A stretch of DNA of 12,065 nucleotides from Phycisphaerales bacterium UBA2402 (GCA_002343715.1 DDSA01000084.1:1-12065); one strand, 5' to 3'. Positions 1-7,199 are shown, numbered from the stretch's first letter. A program made the numbers and translations. The notes: generated by a model from the sequence alone, not told the origin.

Positions 1-186
1 GAGCGAGAAGCCGAGATGCTCGCCGCGGCCGCGCGCGATCGTCGCCGTGCCGCCCGGCTCGCGAGCCTCACCAACTCCAGTCCCGGCACCCCCGCCAAAA
101 CCGAGGATGGACCGCCTGCGGATGGCGGACTGCTCGCCGCCAAGCGTCGAGCAGCGAAGAGATTTGAAGAAGATCGTCCTCAGTGA
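1..186 (+). CDS. C-terminal fragment of an unidentified protein (5' end outside window)
   Basis: Frame 1 is open from the first base to a TGA at 184-186, giving 61 residues. Codon third positions are mostly G or C, as in the confident genes, so this is probably the end of a gene that starts upstream of the window. The visible tail is highly charged and low in complexity. It has an Arg/Ala-rich stretch (RDRRRAARLAS, about residues 13-23), a Ser/Pro/Gly/Asp-rich linker, and a basic-then-acidic end (AAKRRAAKRFEEDRPQ). Such a tail is likely disordered or helical. No domain can be recognised, so no function is proposed. A different frame also open here (47-355) has poorer codon character and runs into the next gene's leader. 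Confidence 0.55.
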   Translation, partial: EREAEMLAAAARDRRRAARLASLTNSSPGTPAKTEDGPPADGGLLAAKRRAAKRFEEDRPQ

Positions 187-272
187 TTCCGCTCTCGACC
201 GGTGTTCGCATTCCGTCCATACGTCCACAGTGCGAACAACCGGAATCCCTCGTGCCGGTGTTCGATTTTCCT

Positions 273-300
273 TTGTTCCAAGCACCGGATCGCGCATAAT
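273..300 (+). promoter_or_regulatory. Possible sigma-70-type promoter for the CBS-domain gene
   Basis: TTGTTC at 273-278 and CATAAT at 295-300 are separated by 16 bases. The -10 box matches 5 of 6 consensus positions, but the -35 box matches only 3 of 6. It lies about 50 bases upstream of the ATG at 352, in the 165-base gap after the preceding stop codon, and locally the sequence is less GC-rich than its surroundings. This is a pattern match only. Confidence 0.33.
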
Positions 301-337
301 GAAAGGTGGTGGAGAGCCGCACGTCAGGGTTGAACAA

Positions 338-343
338 AGAGGA
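338..343 (+). promoter_or_regulatory. Shine-Dalgarno site of the CBS-domain gene
   Basis: AGAGGA lies 8 bases before the ATG at 352. This good spacing and match fixes that start codon. Confidence 0.65.
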
Positions 344-351
344 CCATCCCC

Positions 352-792
352 ATGACCACCGTCTCCGACATTCTCGCCCGTAAGTCAGGCAAGACCCATT
401 GTGTCTCACCCCGCGCCACGGTGCTCGAAGCCACGCGGATCATGAATGATGCCCGCATCGGTTCGGTGCTCGTCATCGAGGGCGAATGGCGGCGCATCGT
501 CGGCATCCTCACCGAGCGCGACCTGCTCACCCGTGTCATCGCCGCGGAGCGCGACCCCAGCACCACGCTGGTCAGCGATGTCATGACGACCGACGTGCTG
601 TTCTGCACACCCAGCACCACCATCGACGACCTGCGAAGCGTGATGCGCGAGAAGCGCATCCGCCACGTGCCCGTCCGCGAGGATGATGGCTCGCTCGTCG
701 GCCTGGTCTCGATCGGCGACCTCAACGCATTCGAGAGCGAATCCGCGGCCTGCACGCTGGCTTCGCTCACCGATTACATCACACGCGGCTGA
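352..792 (+). CDS. Two-CBS-domain protein
   Basis: This 146-residue protein consists almost entirely of two CBS domains, at about residues 7-65 and 73-130. The first carries the typical run ATRIMNDARIGSVLVIEG followed by IVGILTERDLL. The second has a matching MREKRIRHVPV followed by LVGLVSIGDL. In the family, a CBS pair folds into a Bateman module that binds adenine nucleotides (AMP, ATP, SAM) or related ligands and acts as an energy or ligand sensor. Stand-alone versions of this size are common, and their partners are usually unknown. No catalytic domain, signal peptide or membrane segment is present, so it should be cytoplasmic. It is preceded by its own ribosome-binding site and followed after 35 bases by a convergent gene, so it is probably transcribed alone. 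The partner and ligand cannot be inferred from its neighbours. Confidence 0.93.
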   Translation: MTTVSDILARKSGKTHCVSPRATVLEATRIMNDARIGSVLVIEGEWRRIVGILTERDLLTRVIAAERDPSTTLVSDVMTTDVLFCTPSTTIDDLRSVMREKRIRHVPVREDDGSLVGLVSIGDLNAFESESAACTLASLTDYITRG

Positions 793-827
793 GCCGACGC
801 CGGGGTGCGATGATCACGCGTGCGGCC

Positions 828-2813
828 TCACTCGCAGCCGCCCGCTTCCCACGCCGCGTAGAACGTCTCGACGTCCGCGCCATCGACGCCGCCGTCCGAG
901 TTCACGTCCGCCGCGGGGTGGCCCGCCTCCCACGCCGCGTAAAAGGCCTCGACGTCCGCCCCGTCGACGCCCCCATCACCGTTGAAATCGGCGGGGCAAC
1001 CGCACTCCGATGCCACGGAGATGACAAAGGAGCGCCCCTCGGTCCCATTCTGGAGTTCGTACCCGCGGGCCTCGATCGTGCGCGTGCCGCGTGTGTCGCA
1101 CGGGTTCCAGTCGAAGGTGTAGGGAGCCAGATAGTCACTCGCCGAGTAGCGGCCATCGATGAAGAAATCGACGCGCCCCATCGCCCCATCAACCTCTGCC
1201 GCGGCGGTGATGCGCACCGGGCCGGTGACTGTTTCGCCGGCGGCCGGCGATTCAATCCTGACGGTCGGCAGACCGAGCGTCAGGTACAGGTTCCCGTTCC
1301 AATGCTTGAACTGGTCCACATCGATCAGGTACCGCCACCAGTTGGCGAGGAAGAAATCCGGCCCGCGCCCCGGCGCGTGCGGCATATGGGCGTACCACCA
1401 GTTGAGATACTCCCGCTGCGAGTCCGTGTCGTCGGGCGACCACTCCCGGAAGTTGATGAGCCGCGTTTGGTCGTTCAGATTCGGGTACGAGAGCCATGCG
1501 TCGGCGTTGCTGGGCACGAAGCGCGGGTTCGCGTAATCATAATCGGATTGTCCGTTGACCGGGAAGTGAACGTTTCCCACGCCGCCCAGCCCGGGCGCAT
1601 CGCGGTCGAGCAGGGCGAAACGGCTCCAGGTGTTGCTCCGATCCGGGGTCCACGAACCGTACGAGTGAACCATGATGCTCTCGGCGCGGTGGCCCCAGGA
1701 ATGAATCGCCTCGCCCACCCCCCGCTCGAAGTTCCAGCCCATGATGACGAACGCTCGTTCGCCGCCCGCTTCGGGATAGGGAACGCCGTTGATCCAGTAC
1801 GCGCCCCGCCCCGCCATGCACGACTCCCACATGCCCCCGATCGGCGGGGCGTAGAGCCATACCTCATCGATCTCCCCCGCGTCCACCCGCGCACCGATGC
1901 CCCGTTCGTTGCACCAGCGAACGTAGTCGAACGTCGAGTTGTGAAAAATCCGATCCGCCCAGTCGCTCGCGAACGACTCGTCGTCGTGCTGAAAGCCGTC
2001 CTGGAAGATCGGATACTCATCGGCGTGCACCGTTTCCACGATCTCGTAGACGGCGCGGCCGTGGCTCGAGGCGAGCAGGTCCTGCCTCACACGCTCGGCC
2101 AGCACCAGCGGGTGCTCCCACCCGTACACCTCGTGCATGCGCAGGCCGCCGAAGTTCTCCATGATCGGGTTCATGGCGTACAGCAGAACCTTCGCCCGCA
2201 CCACGTCCGGGTCAACTCCCGGTGGCGGGGGCGGACCGGCGGGCGGCAAGCCGAGCGGGTCCAGGTTCATAAATCGGACGCCGTCGAACCAGATGCGAAA
2301 CCCCGCATCCCAGGTGTCGTGGTGGATCTCGATCTGCCGCACGTTCGAAAGGTCCGGAGTGCCCGTGGTCGTTCGGACCCATCCAGAGCCGCCCGCGAGC
2401 GGGGCCTTGAACAGCCGCCACGCGAAGTTCGGCGTCAGTTGTGAGGTGGGCGTCAGGCGGATCGTGCCGGTCGCTGTGCGGACGACGATGATCGGCTGGT
2501 TGTCCTGCCACCCGATGGGCGTGGTGTTCTCGGGGTAGGCCCACCAGACCAGCGTGTTGTACGCCGAGGCGTCGAAGTTCAACGTAGCGGTCGCCGGAAA
2601 TCGCACGCCCGTGTCGAACCCGCTCTGGGTCGTGAACAGGATCGAGGCGGCACCGTCCTTGACGCGCGCGGTGCTGTTCTGCACGCTCGCCGGGGCGTTA
2701 TCGCTGGCGAAGACCCCCCACTGCGACGCGTTGTTCTCGGCGAAGTCCGGCGACTGCGCCGCCGCCGCGAACGCGGTCACCCACACCGTTACAGCCGTAG
2801 CTCGAACGATCAT
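828..2813 (-). CDS. Secreted dockerin-tailed protein with bacterial Ig-like domain and uncharacterised core
   Basis: This 661-residue exported protein begins with a signal peptide (residues 1-20, MIVRATAVTVWVTAFAAAAQ, cleavage probably after Ala19). Residues about 22-185 look like a beta-sandwich of the carbohydrate-binding or galactose-binding kind (many Trp, Asn and Asp in short strands). A poly-proline linker follows (188-200). Residues about 203-515 form the core and include DAGEIDEVWLYAPP (311-324), FVIMGWNFERGVGEAIHSWGH (from 355) and several Trp-rich stretches. I recognise no named enzyme family there, although the GEIDEVWL and GWNFERGVGE patterns look like a conserved family of unknown function. 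Residues about 516-601 are an Ig-like domain of the kind found on cell-surface proteins (VRIESPAAGETVTGPVRI, then VDFFIDG). The end (602-661) carries two calcium-loop repeats, DFNGDGGVDGADV and DVNSDGGVDGADV, inside a Cys-bounded tail ending GGCE. This dockerin-like tail is typical of planctomycete secreted proteins and probably mediates surface anchoring rather than cellulosome assembly. A GGGAGGG ribosome site supports the start. Confidence 0.9.
   Translation of the reverse strand: MIVRATAVTVWVTAFAAAAQSPDFAENNASQWGVFASDNAPASVQNSTARVKDGAASILFTTQSGFDTGVRFPATATLNFDASAYNTLVWWAYPENTTPIGWQDNQPIIVVRTATGTIRLTPTSQLTPNFAWRLFKAPLAGGSGWVRTTTGTPDLSNVRQIEIHHDTWDAGFRIWFDGVRFMNLDPLGLPPAGPPPPPGVDPDVVRAKVLLYAMNPIMENFGGLRMHEVYGWEHPLVLAERVRQDLLASSHGRAVYEIVETVHADEYPIFQDGFQHDDESFASDWADRIFHNSTFDYVRWCNERGIGARVDAGEIDEVWLYAPPIGGMWESCMAGRGAYWINGVPYPEAGGERAFVIMGWNFERGVGEAIHSWGHRAESIMVHSYGSWTPDRSNTWSRFALLDRDAPGLGGVGNVHFPVNGQSDYDYANPRFVPSNADAWLSYPNLNDQTRLINFREWSPDDTDSQREYLNWWYAHMPHAPGRGPDFFLANWWRYLIDVDQFKHWNGNLYLTLGLPTVRIESPAAGETVTGPVRITAAAEVDGAMGRVDFFIDGRYSASDYLAPYTFDWNPCDTRGTRTIEARGYELQNGTEGRSFVISVASECGCPADFNGDGGVDGADVEAFYAAWEAGHPAADVNSDGGVDGADVETFYAAWEAGGCE
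841..989 (-). repeat. Two tandem copies encoding dockerin calcium loops
   Basis: Copies at 841-908 and 922-989 are closely similar, with a period of 81 bases (27 codons). They share the block encoding GGVDGADVExFYAAWEAG. The period equals one calcium-loop-plus-helix unit. The copies differ most where loop residues differ (NGDG versus NSDG). This is a coding repeat within the secreted protein, not a mobile element. Confidence 0.85.
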
Positions 2814-2822
2814 GATGCATCA

Positions 2823-2829
2823 CCCTCCC
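2823..2829 (-). promoter_or_regulatory. Shine-Dalgarno site of the dockerin-tailed protein
   Basis: On the minus strand this reads GGGAGGG and ends 9 bases before the ATG at 2813. It is a strong match and fixes that start. The rest of the 165-base divergent gap to 2978 must hold the promoters of both flanking genes, but I see no convincing -35/-10 pair in it. Confidence 0.7.
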
Positions 2830-2978
2830 GCGTGCCGCACCACGCCGACACCGGGCATGCCTCGCGGCGGACTATCGTACCAAACATTCGGCGGAGATGC
2901 GCCGACCTTGAAGGCCCCCGCCTTACTTGGGCACGGTGTTTCGCCGATACGTCGCCTCGATACTCCGAGCAGCCCACG

Positions 2979-5015
2979 ATGCCACCAAACACCCCCGCAC
3001 GCCGAGTCACCTCCAAAGGCAACACGCCCGCGAAAACGCCCCGCCACGTGCGCTGGCCCTCATCACGGCGGATCCGGGTCTTTGCCTTCGACCCCAGCCT
3101 CTCGACCCAGTTCGAGCACGCGCCCATGAACGAGGCGACGATCACCGTCCCCTGGGAGCAGGACATCCGGCCCGACAAAGACTCGTACAAGACGTGGAAC
3201 CCCGCCTCGGGCAAGGGCGAGAGTCTCGGACCCGGGCCGGTGGGCGAGTACCTCGAGGTCATCGACTACGACCCCGCCAGCGGCCTCTTTTACGATCCCG
3301 TCAACCTCAACGCCCCGCAACTGCTGGCCCAGGACGGCCTGCCCCCGTCCGAGGGCAACCCGCAGTTTCATCAGCAGATGGTCTACGCCGTGGCGATGCG
3401 CACCATCGAAGCCTTCGAGCGGGCGCTGGGCCGGAAGGTCCTGTGGGCGCCGCGCGACGATATCAAGTCCAAGAAGCCCGAGGACCTGTTCGTCCGCCGG
3501 CTCCGCATCTACCCGCACGCGCTGCGCGAGGCCAACGCGTACTACAGCCCGCACAAGAAAGCCCTGCTCTTCGGGTACTTCCCCGCCAGCGAATCCAACA
3601 GCACGGGCACGCCCGGCGGGATTGTCTTCACCTGTCTCTCGCACGACATCATCGCCCACGAGGTCACCCACGCCATCCTCGACGGCATCCGCCCCGAGTT
3701 TCAGGAGACGACCAACCTCGATGTCCCCGCCTTTCACGAGGCCTTCTCCGACATCGTCGCGCTCTTTCAGCACTTCGCCATGCCCGAGGCCCTGCGGCAC
3801 CAGGTGAAGAAAACACGGGGCGACCTCTCGGCCCAGAACCTGCTGGGCGAGCTGGCCCATCAGTTCGGCACCGCGGCGGGCGGGCACGGGGCACTCCGCA
3901 GCGCCATCGGCAGGTACGAGGACGGCATCTGGAAGCCCAACGTTCCTTCGCAGGAGGATTACGCCAGGCACACCGAGTGCCACGCCCGCGGCAGCGTCCT
4001 GGTCGCCGCGGTCTTCGAGGCCTTCCTCACCATCTACCGGGATCGGGCCTCACGCCTCATCGGGCTGGCGAGCAATGGCAGCGGACGACTGCCCGAGGGC
4101 AACCTGCACCCGGCTCTTGTGGAAGCGCTCTCCGAGACCGCGGCCAAGGTCGCCGGGCACGTGCTGAACATCTGCATCCGTGCGCTGGACTACTGCGCCC
4201 CGGTGGACATCACCTTCGGCGATTACCTCCGCGCACTCATCACCGCCGACCGCGACAGCGTGCCCGAGGACCCGCGCCGTTACCGGCTGGCCTTCGGCGA
4301 GGCCTTCCGGCGTCGCGGCATCTTCCCCACCGGCGTCGGGTCTTTCGCCGAGGATGCGCTCGTCTGGAACGACCCGCCCGACGATGCCCCCAGCGCCGAA
4401 CTGCTCCGCGACATCTGGTACGGCTGGTACGACCCCGACGGCACGCAATCGTCCACGAAGTACGCCGGGCAGATTCTCAGCCGCGACCGCATGCACACCT
4501 TCGCTCACATGCTCAGCAATCAAGACCTGGTCCATTCCAAGTGGCTCAAGCGCGACGATGTGCGCAACGCTTCCGATCGACTCATGGGCCTGGCGCTCTC
4601 GAAGCAAGCCCCGGCCACCGTCTATCGCGCCAAGGACGGATACCCAGATGTGGAGGTCTGCTCCTTCCGCCCCGCCCGGCGCATCACCCAGCGCGGCGAC
4701 AGCGTCACCGACATCGTGCTCTCCCTCACCCAGCGGCGGCGCGGGTACTTCGATCCCGCTGTGCAGGAACAGGCCGATGCCGGGCACATCGACTTCCACA
4801 AGCACCCCGGCGACTTCGAGTTCCTCGGCGGGTGCACCATGCTCATCGAGGCCGCCACGGGCCGCATCCGCTACAGCATCTCGAAGAACATCCTGAGCGT
4901 CTCGCGTCTGCGGCGGCAGGCGGAGTTCTTCGGCGCACCCGGCGACGGTCTGCGCTCCATGTACTTCGGCCGTCACCTCGATGAACCATTCGCGTTCCTT
5001 CATTCCCACGACTGA
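2979..5015 (+). CDS. Gluzincin (thermolysin-like) metallopeptidase, cytoplasmic
   Basis: This 678-residue protein has an HEVTH zinc motif (His227, Glu228, His231) within HDIIAHEVTHAILDG. The expected third ligand lies downstream in FHEAFSDIVALF (Glu254, with Asp258 in the usual EXXXD position). That is the active-site layout of thermolysin-type gluzincins, so peptide-bond hydrolysis with zinc is the likely activity. The N-terminal block (RIRVFAFDPS, GPVGEYLEVIDYDPASG, NPQFHQQMVYAVAMRTI) looks like a conserved pre-catalytic region. Residues about 320-678 have no domain I can name. There is no signal peptide, unlike most M4 peptidases, so it probably acts inside the cell. The reading frame stays open upstream to an ATG at 2832. 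I chose 2979 because the upstream residues have no family character and would fill the divergent promoter region. An ATG at 3126 would cut into the conserved RIRVFAFDPS block. No strong ribosome-binding site precedes 2979. The next gene begins 30 bases after the stop, so the two are probably co-transcribed. Confidence 0.88.
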   Translation: MPPNTPARRVTSKGNTPAKTPRHVRWPSSRRIRVFAFDPSLSTQFEHAPMNEATITVPWEQDIRPDKDSYKTWNPASGKGESLGPGPVGEYLEVIDYDPASGLFYDPVNLNAPQLLAQDGLPPSEGNPQFHQQMVYAVAMRTIEAFERALGRKVLWAPRDDIKSKKPEDLFVRRLRIYPHALREANAYYSPHKKALLFGYFPASESNSTGTPGGIVFTCLSHDIIAHEVTHAILDGIRPEFQETTNLDVPAFHEAFSDIVALFQHFAMPEALRHQVKKTRGDLSAQNLLGELAHQFGTAAGGHGALRSAIGRYEDGIWKPNVPSQEDYARHTECHARGSVLVAAVFEAFLTIYRDRASRLIGLASNGSGRLPEGNLHPALVEALSETAAKVAGHVLNICIRALDYCAPVDITFGDYLRALITADRDSVPEDPRRYRLAFGEAFRRRGIFPTGVGSFAEDALVWNDPPDDAPSAELLRDIWYGWYDPDGTQSSTKYAGQILSRDRMHTFAHMLSNQDLVHSKWLKRDDVRNASDRLMGLALSKQAPATVYRAKDGYPDVEVCSFRPARRITQRGDSVTDIVLSLTQRRRGYFDPAVQEQADAGHIDFHKHPGDFEFLGGCTMLIEAATGRIRYSISKNILSVSRLRRQAEFFGAPGDGLRSMYFGRHLDEPFAFLHSHD

Positions 5016-5045
5016 CCCGCCCGCAACGCTCCCGAGTATTCACGC

Positions 5046-6575
5046 ATGGCCAGAAAACCACCATCCACCGCCGCGACTTCCGTCGCTCAGTACCCCGCCG
5101 GGCGCTTCGTGCCCCCGCCGGGGGGTGTGAGCGTGCGGATGTACCGGCAGGGCTTCGGGGACTGTTTCTTGATCGCCGTCTCAGCGGGTCAGGGCGTCTT
5201 TTACATGGTGATCGACTGCGGCGTCATCAAGAAGCCCGCGAAGGACCCCGACTTTCTGTCCAAGGTGGTGCGCAACATCCGCGAGGAGACGGGCGGAAGG
5301 ATCGATGCCCTGGTCGTCACGCACGAGCACTGGGACCACCTGTCCGGGTTCTCGTCCGCGAAGGACGAATGGGAGCAGTTCGAGCCCGGCTCCATCCGCG
5401 AGGTGTGGGCCGCGTGGACAGAGACCGCCGATGACCCTCTGGCGAAGGAACTGGGGCAGCAGCGGCGGAAGGCGATGGCCTTCGTACAGCGGGCGATGCA
5501 GCACTTCTCTGATCCCGATGGGGCGACGCAGTCGCGTGTCAGGAGCCTCTCGGCCTTCTTCGGCGCGGCCGAGGCGGGCGAGGGCCGGACGCTCAAGGCC
5601 CTCAACTACGCCCTGTCCCGCGCGAAACACGGCGGCAAGGACAACGTACGGTACCTGAAGCCGCACGGCGAGCCGTTGAAGGTCGCCGGCGTCGAGGGGG
5701 TGCGTTTCTACGTGCTCGGCCCGCCGTACGACCGGAACCTGCTCCTGAAAAGTAATCCAAAGAAAGGCGAGGTGTACCACGTCGCCAACATCGGGATGTC
5801 GCTCCACTCCGCCCTGCGCGCCGCGGAACTTCGCGCGGCGGGCGAGGATATCTGGAAGGGCATGAGCCGCGAGGACACCGATGCGTATGTGGCGAGCGTG
5901 CCCTTCGACAGGGACCTCTGGCGGACCTGGGACGATGTCAAGGGTGATCCCTTCTTCGCACCGCTTTACGGGCCGCGCCATGGCACGAAATCCCATCCGC
6001 AGCACTGGCGGCGAATCGATGATGACTGGATCGGCGGCGCGGCGGGGCGGCTGGCCCTCAAACTCGATGACCACATCAACAACACCAGCCTGGTCCTCGC
6101 CATCGAGATCGTGGCGACAGGCAAGGTGCTGCTCTTCGTCGGCGATGCACAGGTCGGCAACTGGGAATCCTGGCACAAAGGTGAGTGGACCGTGCCGGGA
6201 AAGACTACGCCCGTCAAGGCCACCGACCTACTTCAGAATACGGTCTTCTACAAAGTCGGCCACCACGGCAGCCACAACGCGACCCACAAGCCGCTCGGGC
6301 TCGAGAAGATGACCGATCCGGGTCTGGTCGCTGTCATCCCCACCGACAGGCAGATGGCCGCGGACAAACGGTGGAACGACATCCCCTTCGAGCCGCTCCT
6401 GGCCGCGCTGCACGAGCGAACCCGCGGCCGCACCATCCGCGCTGATCGAGATTTTCCCGCGGGAACAACAAAGAAACCGCACAAGAACCTCTCGGCGGCG
6501 GAGTGGAAGACCTTCAAGACGCGAACCACGGTCACACCCTTGTACGTGCAGCACGACGTGCCGGGACTGAAATAG
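5046..6575 (+). CDS. ComEC-like metallo-beta-lactamase-fold hydrolase
   Basis: This 509-residue protein has the MBL signature THEHWDH (His93, His95, Asp97, His98) after a strand and ALVVT. A later metal ligand is seen in LLFVGDAQ (Asp367), and a third block is YKVGHHGSHNATH (His406/His407). GHHGSHN, together with N-terminal GFGDCFLI and MVIDCG, is typical of the ComEC/Rec2-like branch, whose members include nucleases and phosphodiesterases. The opening segment VRMYRQGFGDCFL is also characteristic. Residues about 105-340 form an unusually long insertion between the first and second metal-ligand blocks. It holds a charged helical region (about 110-200) and the segment VRFYVLGPPYDRN (about 219-231). 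There is no signal peptide or transmembrane segment, so it is probably cytoplasmic and is not a DNA-uptake channel. It follows the metallopeptidase by 30 bases on the same strand. No strong Shine-Dalgarno is seen, which fits translation after the upstream gene. The substrate is unknown. Confidence 0.9.
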   Translation: MARKPPSTAATSVAQYPAGRFVPPPGGVSVRMYRQGFGDCFLIAVSAGQGVFYMVIDCGVIKKPAKDPDFLSKVVRNIREETGGRIDALVVTHEHWDHLSGFSSAKDEWEQFEPGSIREVWAAWTETADDPLAKELGQQRRKAMAFVQRAMQHFSDPDGATQSRVRSLSAFFGAAEAGEGRTLKALNYALSRAKHGGKDNVRYLKPHGEPLKVAGVEGVRFYVLGPPYDRNLLLKSNPKKGEVYHVANIGMSLHSALRAAELRAAGEDIWKGMSREDTDAYVASVPFDRDLWRTWDDVKGDPFFAPLYGPRHGTKSHPQHWRRIDDDWIGGAAGRLALKLDDHINNTSLVLAIEIVATGKVLLFVGDAQVGNWESWHKGEWTVPGKTTPVKATDLLQNTVFYKVGHHGSHNATHKPLGLEKMTDPGLVAVIPTDRQMAADKRWNDIPFEPLLAALHERTRGRTIRADRDFPAGTTKKPHKNLSAAEWKTFKTRTTVTPLYVQHDVPGLK

Positions 6576-6599
6576 AAAGAGGCGGCCCGTGCGGCCGCC
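6570..6599 (-). terminator. Probable intrinsic terminator of the minus-strand gene pair
   Basis: The arms at 6581-6587 (GGCGGCC) and 6593-6599 (GGCCGCC) are perfectly complementary around a 5-base loop. Read on the minus strand, the stem is followed by TCTTTCTATT, a T-rich run. On the plus strand the stem follows the MBL stop codon by 5 bases but is followed by GC-rich sequence, so plus-strand termination would be weaker. It sits between two convergent genes and may serve both. Confidence 0.5.
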
Positions 6600-6618
6600 C
6601 CGTGGTGCATTGTCCCGT

Positions 6619-7149
6619 TCACGCCGCCCGCTCGGGGCGTTCGTTCGGCCATAATGGTGACTCGAAGTTCGCATAAAACTGGATGCCGTCACCCCCGGCT
6701 TTGGCCCCGTTGCGGTACACGGGGAAGTAACCGGTCGGCCGGAGGTTGTACCGCCGCAGCGCGCCCAAAATCGCCCCCTCGCGCCGCGCGGGGTAGGTGA
6801 TGGCAAGCGGCGTTACGCCGCCCCACCGCGCGAGCATCGACACCGCCGCGCCCAACTGGCTCAGCGAGACGCCGAGAAAGGGAGGGTCGCAGACGATGAC
6901 GCCGTACTCCTCGCCGAGGTAGGCCGGGCGGCGCAGGTCCCACCGGACAAAGCCGGGCAGGTCCGCGAAACGCAGATCGGTGTCGAGCACGGTCGCGGCG
7001 ATGCCGCGATCGTGCAGCGCCCGACCCACGGTGGGCGCGCAGAGCGTGCACGGCCGGTCAAAGTCCGCGAAGACCGATGCGAGTTCCGCCGCGGTGGCCT
7101 CATCGAAGAGGTGGGCCTCGCTGGGGTTGTCCGTCACAACAGTTAGCAT
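6619..7149 (-). CDS. EFM5/EEF1AKMT1-like (N6-adenine-MTase-type) methyltransferase homologue
   Basis: This 176-residue protein has the layout of the family that includes yeast EFM5 and human EEF1AKMT1, a seven-beta-strand SAM-dependent fold. The blocks in order are PCTLCAPTVGRAL (33-45, where the family has a Ser/Ala-Pro-Ser/Thr-Val segment), VLDTDLRF (54-61), a catalytic-type DPPF (88-91) in YGVIVCDPPFLGVS, and FYANFESPLW (158-167) at the end. The eukaryotic members methylate a lysine of elongation factor 1A, although the family was first named as an N6-adenine methylase from its DPPF motif. The substrate here is unknown. The match is from memory of motif order, so the family call is moderate. 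The frame extends to 7194, but I place the start at 7149 because a GGGAGGGGG ribosome site lies just upstream. The gene is downstream of the hypothetical gene at 7270-8121 on the same strand, 120 bases away, with hairpins in the gap. Confidence 0.72.
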   Translation of the reverse strand: MLTVVTDNPSEAHLFDEATAAELASVFADFDRPCTLCAPTVGRALHDRGIAATVLDTDLRFADLPGFVRWDLRRPAYLGEEYGVIVCDPPFLGVSLSQLGAAVSMLARWGGVTPLAITYPARREGAILGALRRYNLRPTGYFPVYRNGAKAGGDGIQFYANFESPLWPNERPERAA

Positions 7150-7160
7150 GGGGCATCGCC

Positions 7161-7199
7161 CCCTCCCGTGGTCGCCCCGTCGCCGACAGCCCACGAGGG
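7161..7199 (-). promoter_or_regulatory. Hairpin that could hide the Shine-Dalgarno of the methyltransferase-like gene
   Basis: On the minus strand CCCTC-GTGG (from 7199 to 7191) can pair with CCAC-GG-GAGGG (from 7171 to 7161). This makes a 9-bp stem with a 2-base bulge and a 19-base loop. The GAGGG arm is part of the GGGAGGGGG ribosome site, about 11 bases before the ATG at 7149. If formed, the stem would reduce translation. The complementarity is seen directly; any regulatory role is inferred. Confidence 0.38.

Noticed and set aside
810..2444. A 544-codon open frame on the plus strand
   Set aside because: It is antisense to the dockerin-tailed protein, which has a signal peptide, recognisable domains and a ribosome site. 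The antisense product is Arg/Val/Pro-rich with no domain, as expected from GC-rich codon bias.
2832..2978. A 49-residue N-terminal extension of the metallopeptidase
   Set aside because: It is open in frame, but covers the divergent promoter region, lacks family character, and a better-placed ATG exists at 2979.
2927..4984. A 685-codon open frame overlapping the metallopeptidase in another frame
   Set aside because: The product is low-complexity Arg/Pro/Gly/His-rich. The overlapping frame has a full zinc-peptidase motif set.
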